DNA of 64,000 nt from the NCBI GenBank assembly GCA_014384025.1, contig JACNGQ010000170.1:1-64000 (forward strand), written 5' to 3'. How positions within the stretch are numbered: the stretch's first letter is position 1; every line of letters starts with the position of its first letter. The DNA comes from Planctomycetota bacterium. GTDB lineage: Bacteria; Planctomycetota; Phycisphaerae; Sedimentisphaerales; Anaerobacaceae. Shown here one piece after another: positions 32,076 through 41,058 of this stretch. The position numbers and the translations under genes are program-made. The notes under the pieces are model-generated. The model worked only from the letters and a program-made list of their open reading frames with translations. It ran no database searches and was not told the DNA's origin.

Positions 32076-33425
32076 TTGCCAACAACAGAAAGGTCCATTT
32101 TGGTTGAAGAACTCGAACGTAAACTGGATAGTTTCAACCCTGACGAAAGAAAGCAGGCTTTGACGGCGCTTTGGGAAAAAGCAGAGGCCGGTGAAATCGA
32201 TTTGCCCGAGGCAGGCACGGATATTAATCTGCACTGCCATACTTTTTTTTCTTACAACACTTATAGCTATTCTCCCAGCAAATTTGCCTGGTTGGCTCGC
32301 AAGGCCGGATTAGCCGTTGCGGGAGTGGTGGATTTTGATGTGCTCGATGCTCTGGAGGAATTTCTTGCCGCCGCCCGGATGCTCGGCCTCAAGGCCTGTG
32401 CCGGTCTGGAAACAAGGGTCTATGTGCCGGAATTTGCTACAAGAGTAATAAACTCACCCGGTGAACCAGGCATCTCGTACCACATGGGTGTTGGATTTCC
32501 GAAAGCACAATTGCTGGGCGAAGAAAAACAGTTCCTGCTAAACCTTCGCCGGACTGCGCAAAAGAGAAACCGGGATTTGATGGGGAGAGTAAATCAGCAC
32601 CTAAAGCCTGTGGAGCTGGATTACGAAAAAGACGTTCTTGTCTTGACACCTGGGGGCAACGCTACGGAAAGGCATATGTGTTTTGCATACGCGCAGAAGG
32701 CACAGGAAATCTTCAGCGATGAAGATAAGCTTGCTAAATTCTGGTCTGAGAAACTGGGTGTTGAGATAGAGGTCTCGGCATTGCCCCATGGCAGAAAATT
32801 GCTGGATGCAATTCGAGCAAAAACTATGAAACGTGGCGGTGTCGGATATATACCGCCCGACAAAGGCTCCTTTCCGATGATGGCTGATACGAACCGATTT
32901 ATTCTGGCTTCCGGCGCAATAGCGGTACATACCTGGCTGGACGGAACGAGCCAGGGTGAAAGAGATATCGAAGAGCTTTTGGATGTGGCTATGAGCACCG
33001 GAGCGGCTGCCATAAACGTCATCCCCGACCGAGATTATACTCCCGGAGCCAAAAATGAAAAAACGGACAATCTCTACCATGTGATTGAAATTGCCGAAAA
33101 GCGGCATCTGCCCGTCGTTGTCGGGACCGAGATGAACAGCCCCGGGCAAAAATTTGTGGATGATTATAAAACCGAGGAGCTTTCGCCTTTAGTGCCGATA
33201 TTTCTTAAAAGCGCCCACATATTTTACGCCCACTCAGTGCTTCAGCAAAAATCCCGCCTTGGATACACAAGCGAATGGGCAAAGAAAAACTTTAACAACG
33301 TTGCGGAAAAAAATACATTCTTTGAAAAGGTTGGAAGCTCTCTGCAGCCTAAAAACGAAGATAAACTTTGCGGTTTAAGTGAAGATGTAACTACTAAGGA
33401 AATATTAGACATAAGTAACCTGTAA
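32076..33425 (+). CDS. PHP-domain metal-dependent phosphoesterase-like protein
   Basis: This 449-aa cytoplasmic protein has a PHP domain near residues 48-125: NLHCHTFFSYNTYSYSP supplies the HxH metal ligands, VVDFDVLDALEEF follows, and a glutamate lies in CAGLETRVYV. Further ligands may be in VGTEMNSPGQ and AHSVLQ later on. PHP proteins hydrolyse phosphate esters. Its place between rhaB and a dehydrogenase suggests a sugar-phosphate substrate, but none is known. It has no ATG: TTG 32076 (3 bases after rhaB) and TTG 32100 (behind GAAAGG) are both possible. Confidence 0.75.
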   Translation: MPTTERSILVEELERKLDSFNPDERKQALTALWEKAEAGEIDLPEAGTDINLHCHTFFSYNTYSYSPSKFAWLARKAGLAVAGVVDFDVLDALEEFLAAARMLGLKACAGLETRVYVPEFATRVINSPGEPGISYHMGVGFPKAQLLGEEKQFLLNLRRTAQKRNRDLMGRVNQHLKPVELDYEKDVLVLTPGGNATERHMCFAYAQKAQEIFSDEDKLAKFWSEKLGVEIEVSALPHGRKLLDAIRAKTMKRGGVGYIPPDKGSFPMMADTNRFILASGAIAVHTWLDGTSQGERDIEELLDVAMSTGAAAINVIPDRDYTPGAKNEKTDNLYHVIEIAEKRHLPVVVGTEMNSPGQKFVDDYKTEELSPLVPIFLKSAHIFYAHSVLQQKSRLGYTSEWAKKNFNNVAEKNTFFEKVGSSLQPKNEDKLCGLSEDVTTKEILDISNL

Positions 33426-33428
33426 ATC

Positions 33429-35129
33429 ATGACAAAAAAAAGAAAAACGAAAAAGAAAAAACGCACTATAACCCGCTTACCCAAAACACAATACGCCGTG
33501 CAGTTGGTGGGCCCGGACGAACTCGTCCTGAATAAATCAAAAGAGGTTTACGCGCCAGGCCCTCATCAGATTCTGTGTCGTGTCGAAGCGGTTGGACTTT
33601 GTTTTTCCGACCTTAAGTTGCTGAAACAGTTTTCCTCACATGTCCGCAAGAGCAGAGTCATTTCCGGCGTTGATCTTGATATCCTAATAGAGATACCAAG
33701 TTATGTCCCAGGCAAGGCGCCGACAGTTCCCGGCCATGAAACGGTAGTCAGAATTGAGGCAATTGGCCGCGGAGTGAAAAATTTTAAGCCCGGCCAGCGT
33801 TTCCTTGTACAGACCGATTACCGCTGGGTTCGCACAGCCACTTCCAATGGGGCGTTCGGGTATAATTTTGAAGGCGCTCTTGCAGAGTATGTGCTGATGG
33901 ACGAAAGAATCATAACCTCGCCGCAGGGCGAATCGATGCTTTTACCCGTCGGCGAGGAGCTTTCCGGCTCGGCTATTGCTCTGGTGGAGCCGTGGGCCTG
34001 TGTAGAAGATGCTTATGTTTCTTCTGAACGCACGAGTTTGAGAAAAAAAGGGCACATGCTCATCGTTGCTGATACCAAAGTCGCCGCCAATACTTTAAAA
34101 AAACTGTTCAGTAAGTATGGAAAACCTGCTCAGATAACCTGGCTCTCGGAGGCGCCAATACCGGCCGGGTTGAAAATTAAAATCAATAGAGCGAAAAGCA
34201 TATCGGTACTTACCGATGCAGGCTATGATGATATAATCTATTTCGGGTCTTACGCCAAGGTCGTCGAATTATTGATTGCAAAAGTAGCTTTGAATGGCAT
34301 TCTCAATATCGTTCTCTGTGGTAGTAAATTCGGCAGAAATGTTGTGGCTTTGATTGGGCGGGTTCACTATGGCGGCATTCGAATCATAGGCACAACAGGT
34401 TCGAACCCGGCGGAGTCGATGAAAGTGATTCCCAATACCGACGAAATTCGCCCAGGAAACAAAATTAATGTTGTCGGTGCAGGCGGCCCGATGGGTATGA
34501 TGCATGTGATAAGAAACATCTGCCAGGGTGTTGAGGGCGTTAGCCTTTTTGCATCTGATGTGGATGACAATCGACTTGCAACACTAACAAAAATTGTCGC
34601 ACCTTTGGCTGAGAAAAACGCTGTTACGTTCAAAACGTTCAATCCCACAAAGGACAAAATTGCCAAGAAATTTGACTACACTGCTTTGATGGCGCCAGTT
34701 CCGGCTTTAGTTGCCGACTCGGTGACTAATGCCGCCAGAGGCGGACTAATAAACATCTTCGCAGGTATTCCGGCCACCGTTAAATGTAAAATAGATCTCG
34801 ATGCTTACATCCAGAAAAAATTATATTTCATCGGTACCAGCGGCTCAACTTTGGAGGATATGAAGCGAATGTTGGAAAAAGCCGAATCAGGCCGGCTCGA
34901 TACCAATCTCAGTGTCGCCGCCATTTCCGGGCTTGCCGGTGCGACCGACGGTATTCGGGCCGTCGAGAACCGTTCGATAGCAGGCAAAATTGTCGTTTAT
35001 CCTGCCTGCAAAGATCTACCCCTTGTGCCGCTTGATAAGATGAATGAAAAAATGCCCCAGGTCGCCGAGTGTCTAAATAACGGCCTGTGGACGAAAGAGG
35101 CCGAGCAGAAACTGTTGGAACTTTATTAA
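33429..35129 (+). CDS. Enlarged zinc-type (MDR) alcohol dehydrogenase-like protein
   Basis: This 566-aa protein is much longer than the usual 340-360 aa of the medium-chain dehydrogenase family. It begins with a Lys-rich tail (KKRKTKKKKR), then a GroES-like catalytic domain with GLCFSDLK, PGHETVVRIE and ALVEPWACVEDA. A Rossmann-type motif INVVGAGGPMGMMH lies near residue 345. Between them, about residues 200-335, is an extra alpha/beta segment. The four-cysteine structural zinc site is absent. L-sorbose 1-phosphate reductase-type proteins are comparable. In this operon a deoxysugar-derived polyol, aldehyde or phosphate is a likely substrate. Confidence 0.75.
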   Translation: MTKKRKTKKKKRTITRLPKTQYAVQLVGPDELVLNKSKEVYAPGPHQILCRVEAVGLCFSDLKLLKQFSSHVRKSRVISGVDLDILIEIPSYVPGKAPTVPGHETVVRIEAIGRGVKNFKPGQRFLVQTDYRWVRTATSNGAFGYNFEGALAEYVLMDERIITSPQGESMLLPVGEELSGSAIALVEPWACVEDAYVSSERTSLRKKGHMLIVADTKVAANTLKKLFSKYGKPAQITWLSEAPIPAGLKIKINRAKSISVLTDAGYDDIIYFGSYAKVVELLIAKVALNGILNIVLCGSKFGRNVVALIGRVHYGGIRIIGTTGSNPAESMKVIPNTDEIRPGNKINVVGAGGPMGMMHVIRNICQGVEGVSLFASDVDDNRLATLTKIVAPLAEKNAVTFKTFNPTKDKIAKKFDYTALMAPVPALVADSVTNAARGGLINIFAGIPATVKCKIDLDAYIQKKLYFIGTSGSTLEDMKRMLEKAESGRLDTNLSVAAISGLAGATDGIRAVENRSIAGKIVVYPACKDLPLVPLDKMNEKMPQVAECLNNGLWTKEAEQKLLELY

Positions 35130-35172
35130 AATACTTATATAGGGGGATAACCTTTTCAGGAAAGGACAAATT

Positions 35173-36363
35173 ATGAAACAGCTAACGAAACGAATCAGAA
35201 GATTTGAACGGACGGTTGTAACTAAAAAGCGAAGTGTTTGTTTGATGTGTGGGTTTTTGCTGGTTGCTTTGTTGATGATTGGCTGTGAGCAGCAGAACTC
35301 AGGATTCAGCGGCCTCGAAATGGGTCTTGGTAATCTGGCGCGTTTGTCGTCTGCAAAAACTCGCTCGGTTAGCCCTGAGAACTTTACCGGCGAAAAAGGC
35401 AAAGGAGGAATGGCAATAGAGGGAACCGGTGCAAATGCCGCCCGTGAATTAGGCCAGACCTGGAAAGTCTCTCCTTCGGTAAGAATCAACCCTGGCCAGA
35501 CATTCCTGATGGCTGACATCGAAGGCTGCGGCGCCGTCCAGCATATATGGATGACTCCGACCGGAAACAACCGCTTTAACATTCTGCGGATTTACTGGGA
35601 CGGGGAAGAAAAACCTTCCGTCGAATGCCCGGCGGGAGATTTCTTTGCCTGCGGTATGGGTCAGTATACCGGGGTCAACTCTCTGGCTGTATGCGTCAAT
35701 CCCAAGAGCGGATTCAACTGTTACTGGTTGATGCCGTTTCGCAAACGCTGTAAAATCACCATGACTAATATCGACGCCAAACCGATGGTGCTGTATTATC
35801 AGATAGATTACACCCTCACCGATGTCCCAAAGGACGCGGCTTATTTTCACGCTCAGTTTCGCCGCGTAAATCCGCTTCCTGATAAACAGGACTATACTAT
35901 CCTTGACGGAGTACGTGGAAAGGGCCAATACGTCGGAACATATATGATCTGGGGTTCGAACAGTCCCGGCTGGTGGGGTGAAGGCGAAATTAAGTTCTTT
36001 ATGGATGGCGACACAAAATTTCCCACGATTTGCGGGACCGGCACGGAAGATTATTTCTGCGGCTCTTATGGTTTTGACAAATTCCAGGGTAGAGGCTATC
36101 AGGAATTCAGCAGCCCTTACACAGGGATGCCGCAGGTAATAGAGTCCGAAACACAGCCGCGTTTTGGTCTTTACCGCTGGCACATTCAGGATCCTGTCAG
36201 ATTCGAAGAGGACCTGAAAGTAACCATGCAGGCGCTGGGCTGGCAAAGCGAGGGAAGATACCTGCCTCTTAAAGACGACCTTTCTTCCGTTGCTTACTGG
36301 TATCAGGCCGAACCTCATGCACAGTTTCCGAAACTGCCTGCGAAAGAATCTCTGAAAAATTGA
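35173..36363 (+). CDS. DUF2961/GH172-family lipoprotein
   Basis: This 396-aa protein has a signal peptide ending in a lipobox-like MIGC near residue 38 (GFLLVALLMIGCEQQ). The body matches DUF2961, now glycoside hydrolase family 172, whose characterised members act on arabinofuranosides and difructose dianhydrides: VQHIWMTPTGNNRFNILRIYWDGEEKPSVECPAGDFF is broken into several strands, then FCGTGTEDYF-like GTGTEDYFCGSYGF. It probably releases a sugar outside the membrane for uptake by this operon's permease. Its linkage to rhaA suggests a rhamnose-containing glycan, which is inference. Confidence 0.85.
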   Translation: MKQLTKRIRRFERTVVTKKRSVCLMCGFLLVALLMIGCEQQNSGFSGLEMGLGNLARLSSAKTRSVSPENFTGEKGKGGMAIEGTGANAARELGQTWKVSPSVRINPGQTFLMADIEGCGAVQHIWMTPTGNNRFNILRIYWDGEEKPSVECPAGDFFACGMGQYTGVNSLAVCVNPKSGFNCYWLMPFRKRCKITMTNIDAKPMVLYYQIDYTLTDVPKDAAYFHAQFRRVNPLPDKQDYTILDGVRGKGQYVGTYMIWGSNSPGWWGEGEIKFFMDGDTKFPTICGTGTEDYFCGSYGFDKFQGRGYQEFSSPYTGMPQVIESETQPRFGLYRWHIQDPVRFEEDLKVTMQALGWQSEGRYLPLKDDLSSVAYWYQAEPHAQFPKLPAKESLKN

Positions 36364-36402
36364 ATAATCACAGGTCTTAACTTTTGAAGAGGTCTGGACG
36401 AA

Positions 36403-37668
36403 ATGACTGGTATGAAAGATATTGAAAAAACATACGAACTGGCGAAGCAGCGGTATGCCGAGCTTGGTGTTGACACAGAAAAGGCAATGGAAAAGCTCAG
36501 CAGCATAGCGATATCACTGCATTGCTGGCAGGGCGATGATGTTGGAGGATTTGATAAAGCCCAGGAAACTCTCGGCGGCGGCATAATGGCAACCGGCGCC
36601 TACCCCGGCAAAGCGCGGACCGCTGATGAGCTGCGTACGGATTTGGAAAAGACTTTAAGCCTGATACCGGGCAAACATCGGCTGAACCTGCATGCGATGT
36701 ACGCCGAGACAAAAGGTAAAGTCGAGCGCAACGAGTTGTCCCCGGAGCATTTTACCACCTGGATTGACTGGGCCAAAGCAAACGGCCTGGGAATGGATTT
36801 TAACGGTTCCTTTTTTTCGCATCCCAAAGCCGAAAGCGGTTTCACTTTGTCCAGCGCCGACGAGCAGGTTCGCAGATTCTGGGTCGAGCATGGTATCGTG
36901 TGCCGAAAAATCGGCGCTGCAATGGGAAAGCAGTTGGGAACACCCTGTGTTACGAACTTATGGATTCCCGACGGATATAAAGATGTTCCCGTTGACCGCA
37001 AGGCACCTCGCCAGCGCCTCAAACAATCGCTCGATGAGATATTCGCCCAACCGATGGACCGAAGCTGCCTCTTGGATGCGGTCGAGTGCAAACTTTTCGG
37101 TATCGGCTCGGAAAGTTATGTCGTCGGCTCGCATGAATTCTATTTGGGTTATGCCATCGAAAATAAAACACTGCTCTGCCTCGACACCGGTCATTTTCAT
37201 CCGACCGAAGTTGTCTCCGACAAGATATCGTCCGTCCTGACATTTCTCGACGAAATTCTGCTCCACGTTAGCAGGGGCATACGCTGGGACAGTGACCATG
37301 TCGTTATTCTCTCGGATGAGCTTTGTGCAATTGCCCAGCAGATTGTCCGCGGCGATTATCTTCAAAGGGTGCACATAGGCCTTGACTTTTTCGACGCCAG
37401 CATTAACCGCATAGCCGCCTGGGTCATTGGCACGCGTTCTATGATAAAAGCGCTGCTGATTGCCCTTCTCGAGCCGGTGCAGATGCTCCGTGAGATAGAG
37501 CTTGCAGATAATTACACCGAGCGTCTGGCGATGCTCGAAGAGCTAAAGACAATGCCATTCGGCGCGGTATGGGATTACTACTGCACGAAAATGGAAGTTC
37601 CACCGGCTCAGACATGGCTGGATGAAGTCAAAGTTTATGAAAAAGATGTTCTCGCTAAGCGCCGTTAG
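36403..37668 (+). CDS. rhaA: L-rhamnose isomerase
   Basis: This 421-aa TIM-barrel isomerase converts L-rhamnose to L-rhamnulose. Family signatures are strong: [69 protein letters not shown], and [20 protein letters not shown]. Metal-ligand positions follow in [19 protein letters not shown] and [11 protein letters not shown]. Length agrees with RhaA (about 420 aa). The start ATG 36403 has GAAGAGG upstream. Confidence 0.97.
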   Translation: MTGMKDIEKTYELAKQRYAELGVDTEKAMEKLSSIAISLHCWQGDDVGGFDKAQETLGGGIMATGAYPGKARTADELRTDLEKTLSLIPGKHRLNLHAMYAETKGKVERNELSPEHFTTWIDWAKANGLGMDFNGSFFSHPKAESGFTLSSADEQVRRFWVEHGIVCRKIGAAMGKQLGTPCVTNLWIPDGYKDVPVDRKAPRQRLKQSLDEIFAQPMDRSCLLDAVECKLFGIGSESYVVGSHEFYLGYAIENKTLLCLDTGHFHPTEVVSDKISSVLTFLDEILLHVSRGIRWDSDHVVILSDELCAIAQQIVRGDYLQRVHIGLDFFDASINRIAAWVIGTRSMIKALLIALLEPVQMLREIELADNYTERLAMLEELKTMPFGAVWDYYCTKMEVPPAQTWLDEVKVYEKDVLAKRR

Positions 37669-37703
37669 AGCGCGTACGGTTAGTATATATTAAGGAAGAT
37701 GAT

Positions 37704-39122
37704 ATGGATACCGAACAGCAGTCGCAGACTAAAAGTGAGTTTGAACGCGAACCGGTGCCGAAAAGTGCTCTGCTCGGCTTCAAGAGCTTTATCGGAATGT
37801 ACGCCGGTGAGCATTGCGCCGGAACCGAGTTAATGCTTGGGCCGCTATTTGTCGCCGCTGGTGTCAGTGCATTCGACCTGATCATTGGCCTTCTTCTCGG
37901 CAATGCCCTGGCAGTCCTTAGCTGGATGTTTATGTGTGCGCCTATCGCCACGCGCAGCCGTCTGACACTATACTATCAACTGGAGAAAATCTGCGGCCGA
38001 AAGCTTGTCATCCTATACAACCTTGCCAATGGTGTGATGTTCTGCTTTCTCGCCGGGGCGATGGTAACAGTCTCGGCCACGGCTCTCGGGGTTTGGTTCA
38101 GGTTCAAAATGCCGGGCCTCAACGACCTCTATCCAAACAGTGTCGGCTGGGTAGTGGCTGTCGCTGTTGCCGGTGGACTAATTGCCATCGTTGCCGCCTA
38201 CGGCTATCAAACCGTAGCTAAATTTGCCAATATAGCCGCTCCGTGGATGGTCCTCGTATTTCTGGTGTTCGGCTTTGTAGGCCTTCGGCAGTTCATCGAG
38301 GCAACCGGAACGGAGATCGGTTCACTGAGTGATGTCTGGCACCTGGCTAAGACACAAATATGGAAGGGAGGCCCGCCACAGGAAGGGCAGGTAAAGTTCA
38401 CTTTCTGGCATGTCACCTTCTTCGCGTGGTTCTGCAATATGGCCATGCACATCGGCATGAGCGATTTGTCCGTCTTCCGATTTGCCCGCAAGAGCTGGTA
38501 TGGCGTTGCAAGCGGCGCCGGTATGTATGTAGGACACTTTATGGCCTGGATCAGCGCCTCAATCCTTTATGCTTATCAGTTGCACTTGAATCCCGCCGAC
38601 ACTGATGTATTGCCGGGTCCGCTGGCTTATCGGGCCGCCGGGCTGGTAGGTCTGCTGTGTGTGATTATTGCTGGCTGGACAACAGCCAATCCAACTATCT
38701 ACCGCGCGGGCCTGGCGTTCCAGGCTCTGTCGCCGAAATCTTCGCGTTTTAAGGTAACGCTTATCACAGGCGCCATTGCGACAATCGCCGGAATGTTCCC
38801 GGCTATCGCAATGAAGCTATTGGGCTTTGTTGCCCTTTACGGTCTTGTACTTATGCCGATGGGCGCTGTTATTTTTGTCGATTTCTGGCTAATTCGAAAG
38901 TTCGGCATGCAGAGTTACTATGCCGAGTTGAGCGGGAAGACCTTCAACTGGGCCGCCGGCCTGGCCTGGTTTGTGACCCTGGCGATTGCGTGGGTGCTAG
39001 TGAAGTTCGCGGGCGTGCAGATTTTCTTCGTTTCACTGCCCGGCTGGTTCGTTGCCGCCATTTTATACATCGTCCTGAGTAAGTTTTACCAGAAGAAACT
39101 GCGTCCCGACGCGGTTCAATAA
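37704..39122 (+). CDS. NCS1-type (purine-cytosine permease-like) transporter
   Basis: This 472-aa membrane protein has about twelve hydrophobic segments and the NCS1/cytosine-permease pattern: FIGMYAGEHCAGTELMLGPL early, GWTTANPTIYRAGLAFQALSP in the middle, and GLVLMPMGAVIFVDFWLIRKFGM late. NCS1 members usually carry nucleobases, hydantoins or allantoin. Its place between rhaA and lsrF-like genes makes uptake of L-rhamnose or a related deoxysugar the best guess, replacing RhaT or FucP, neither of which is seen here. This is inference from context. Confidence 0.8.
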   Translation: MDTEQQSQTKSEFEREPVPKSALLGFKSFIGMYAGEHCAGTELMLGPLFVAAGVSAFDLIIGLLLGNALAVLSWMFMCAPIATRSRLTLYYQLEKICGRKLVILYNLANGVMFCFLAGAMVTVSATALGVWFRFKMPGLNDLYPNSVGWVVAVAVAGGLIAIVAAYGYQTVAKFANIAAPWMVLVFLVFGFVGLRQFIEATGTEIGSLSDVWHLAKTQIWKGGPPQEGQVKFTFWHVTFFAWFCNMAMHIGMSDLSVFRFARKSWYGVASGAGMYVGHFMAWISASILYAYQLHLNPADTDVLPGPLAYRAAGLVGLLCVIIAGWTTANPTIYRAGLAFQALSPKSSRFKVTLITGAIATIAGMFPAIAMKLLGFVALYGLVLMPMGAVIFVDFWLIRKFGMQSYYAELSGKTFNWAAGLAWFVTLAIAWVLVKFAGVQIFFVSLPGWFVAAILYIVLSKFYQKKLRPDAVQ

Positions 39123-39135
39123 CAGGAGAATTAAA

Positions 39136-39330
39136 ATGCGTTCTATATTACAAATCATCTCACTGCTGTCATTGATTGCCTTGACATTGCCTTCTGTCCT
39201 GTTTCTTGCAGGCCGGTTGGAGTTGGATATGGTAAAATGGATAATGATTCTCGCTACGATAGTGTGGTTTGTTACCGCTTCTCTATGGATGTGGAAAGAC
39301 AACGGCGAAGGGCAGCAGGAAACCGGTTAA
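39136..39330 (+). CDS. Small two-helix membrane protein, possible permease partner
   Basis: This 64-aa protein has two predicted membrane helices (IISLLSLIALTLPSVLFLAG and WIMILATIVWFVTASLWMW) and a short charged tail. It has AGGAG upstream and starts 14 bases after the NCS1 permease. I do not recognise a family. Position and size suggest an accessory subunit of the permease. Confidence 0.65.
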   Translation: MRSILQIISLLSLIALTLPSVLFLAGRLELDMVKWIMILATIVWFVTASLWMWKDNGEGQQETG

Positions 39331-39382
39331 ATTGATAATTTCACGATTACCACAAGACAAAGCAGGTTGAAAGGAAAGAATT

Positions 39383-40279
39383 ATGCCTGAAATAGACTCC
39401 ACGAAAGGAGAAAAAAAATTCTATGAAGATGTTCCCATGAAAACCGAGGGCTTTTTCCTAAAAGGGTCCGGCTCTCTTGACTGGGGAATGAAAAACCGGC
39501 TCTCAAGGATATTTAATCCCGATACCGGCCGGACGGTAATGTTTGCGATTGACCACGGTTACTTTCAGGGACCTACGACCGGACTCGAACGAATCGACCT
39601 GACCATCGTGCCGCTGATGTACTACGCTGATGCTATAATGCTCACTCGTGGAATTCTGCGAACCAGCGTACCGCCTTCGCTTACCAAACCTGTCGTGATG
39701 CGCTGCAGCGGCGGCCCGAGCATACTCAAGGAACTCTCGGATGAGCAGTTGGCCGTTGACATCGAGGATGCGATTCGGATGAACGTCTCAGCTATTACCC
39801 TGCAGGTATTTATAGGCGGCCAGTTCGAGACACGCTCGGTACATAATATGACCCGGCTGGTGGATATGGGACTGCGGTACGGCATCCCGACAATGGCCGT
39901 AACGGCGGTGGGTAAAGATATGGTCCGGGATGCAAGATATTTCCGCCTGGCATGTAGAATCTGCGCAGAGCTTGGGGCACAAATTATCAAGACCTATTAT
40001 GTTCCGGAAGGTTTTCAAACTATTACGGCCTCCTGTCCCGTTCCCATTGTAATGGCCGGTGGGAAGAAAATCCCCGTACTCGATGCACTGACAATGGCAT
40101 ACAATGCCGTCCAGGAGGGTGCATCTGGTGTGGATATGGGACGAAATATTTTCCAGGCTGACGCGCCCAAAGCGATGATGCAGACGGTTCACAAGGTTGT
40201 CCATGAAAATTTGAAGCCGGCCGATGCGCTCGAGATGTACGAAACTCTAAAAAACGAAGAGCAAACAAACCAGGATTAG
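39383..40279 (+). CDS. LsrF-like class I aldolase/thiolase
   Basis: This 298-aa TIM-barrel enzyme of the DeoC/FbaB/LsrF class resembles LsrF, the thiolase of autoinducer-2 degradation, over its whole length: [52 protein letters not shown], and [13 protein letters not shown] with the Schiff-base lysine. LsrF transfers an acetyl group from a phosphorylated dione to CoA, giving DHAP and acetyl-CoA. No other lsr genes (lsrK, lsrB, lsrG) are seen, so here it more probably cleaves a phosphorylated sugar derivative of rhamnose. It is 3 bases from the Rpe-like gene. Confidence 0.88.
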   Translation: MPEIDSTKGEKKFYEDVPMKTEGFFLKGSGSLDWGMKNRLSRIFNPDTGRTVMFAIDHGYFQGPTTGLERIDLTIVPLMYYADAIMLTRGILRTSVPPSLTKPVVMRCSGGPSILKELSDEQLAVDIEDAIRMNVSAITLQVFIGGQFETRSVHNMTRLVDMGLRYGIPTMAVTAVGKDMVRDARYFRLACRICAELGAQIIKTYYVPEGFQTITASCPVPIVMAGGKKIPVLDALTMAYNAVQEGASGVDMGRNIFQADAPKAMMQTVHKVVHENLKPADALEMYETLKNEEQTNQD

Positions 40280-40281
40280 AA

Positions 40282-41010
40282 ATGCCGGATAAACCTCTCT
40301 TAGAGCAGATTCGCAAAGTATCCCCCCTTATAAGTGTAGGTGTGCTCACGGCGGATTTAATGTCACTCGGCTCAGAGTTAAAACTCATGGACACGGCAGG
40401 TGTCAAACTGTTGCACGTTGATGTTATGGACGGCTGCTTTTGCCCGATGATGACGGTCGGACCCGCCTTTATCAAGGCCCTAAAAACCCCCCTCTTAAAA
40501 GACATACACCTGATGATAGAAGACCCTCTCGATAAGCTTGAAAGCTACGTTGCCGCCGGTGCCGATATGATTACAGTCCATGTTGAATCCTGCCGCCACA
40601 TACATCGCGTTCTGCAGAAGCTAAGAGAATTCACCAATACCAATGACCCTGATAGGGGCATTCTCCGCGGTATAGCCTTGAATCCCGGCACACCCCTTGA
40701 AGTTATTACACCGCTTATTGATGAACTGGAAATGTTTTTTTTACTTGCGGTCAATCCGGGCTGGGGCGGACAGAAGTTCATCCCTTCGACTCAACAACGG
40801 CTCAGCCGATTAAGACAGATGATAAGCGACGCAAAGAAAGATATTCTTGTAGGTGTTGACGGCGGAATCACTCGCGATAACATAGCAGACGTTGCTCGAA
40901 TGGATGTTGATATAATAGTTACGGGAAGTGCGGTCTTCGATGGCAAAGCACCTCTCGATAACGCCCGCTTTATGATGGATGCTGTAAGTGATGCAGCCAA
41001 AAAAGCATGA
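40282..41010 (+). CDS. Ribulose-phosphate 3-epimerase-like protein
   Basis: This 242-aa TIM barrel has the Rpe/AlsE metal ligands in place: LLHVDVMDGCF (His, Asp), DIHLMIEDPLDKL (His) and ILVGVDGGITRDN (Asp). VNPGWGGQKFIP is the phosphate/loop signature. The N-terminal region is divergent (VSPLISVGVLTADL and CFCPMMTVGP where Rpe usually has FVPNLTIG), so this is probably a pathway-specific paralogue acting on a ketose phosphate. E. coli lsrE in the lsr locus is likewise Rpe-like and pairs with LsrF, an interesting parallel. Confidence 0.88.
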   Translation: MPDKPLLEQIRKVSPLISVGVLTADLMSLGSELKLMDTAGVKLLHVDVMDGCFCPMMTVGPAFIKALKTPLLKDIHLMIEDPLDKLESYVAAGADMITVHVESCRHIHRVLQKLREFTNTNDPDRGILRGIALNPGTPLEVITPLIDELEMFFLLAVNPGWGGQKFIPSTQQRLSRLRQMISDAKKDILVGVDGGITRDNIADVARMDVDIIVTGSAVFDGKAPLDNARFMMDAVSDAAKKA

Positions 41011-41058
41011 TGCAAATTATTTATTGTATGAACTCAGAATTGAACACCGGAAATAACG

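Noticed and set aside
34394-34410. GGTTCGAACCC, a tRNA T-loop-like word
   Set aside because: Inside the MDR dehydrogenase gene; no acceptor, anticodon or D-arm could be folded around it.
35449-36318. 289-aa minus-strand ORF over the GH172 gene
   Set aside because: Antisense shadow of a recognisable family; GC-rich third positions explain its openness.
36692-37240. 182-aa plus-strand ORF in a second frame of rhaA
   Set aside because: Frame-shifted shadow of L-rhamnose isomerase; sequence is S/R/P-rich without a domain.
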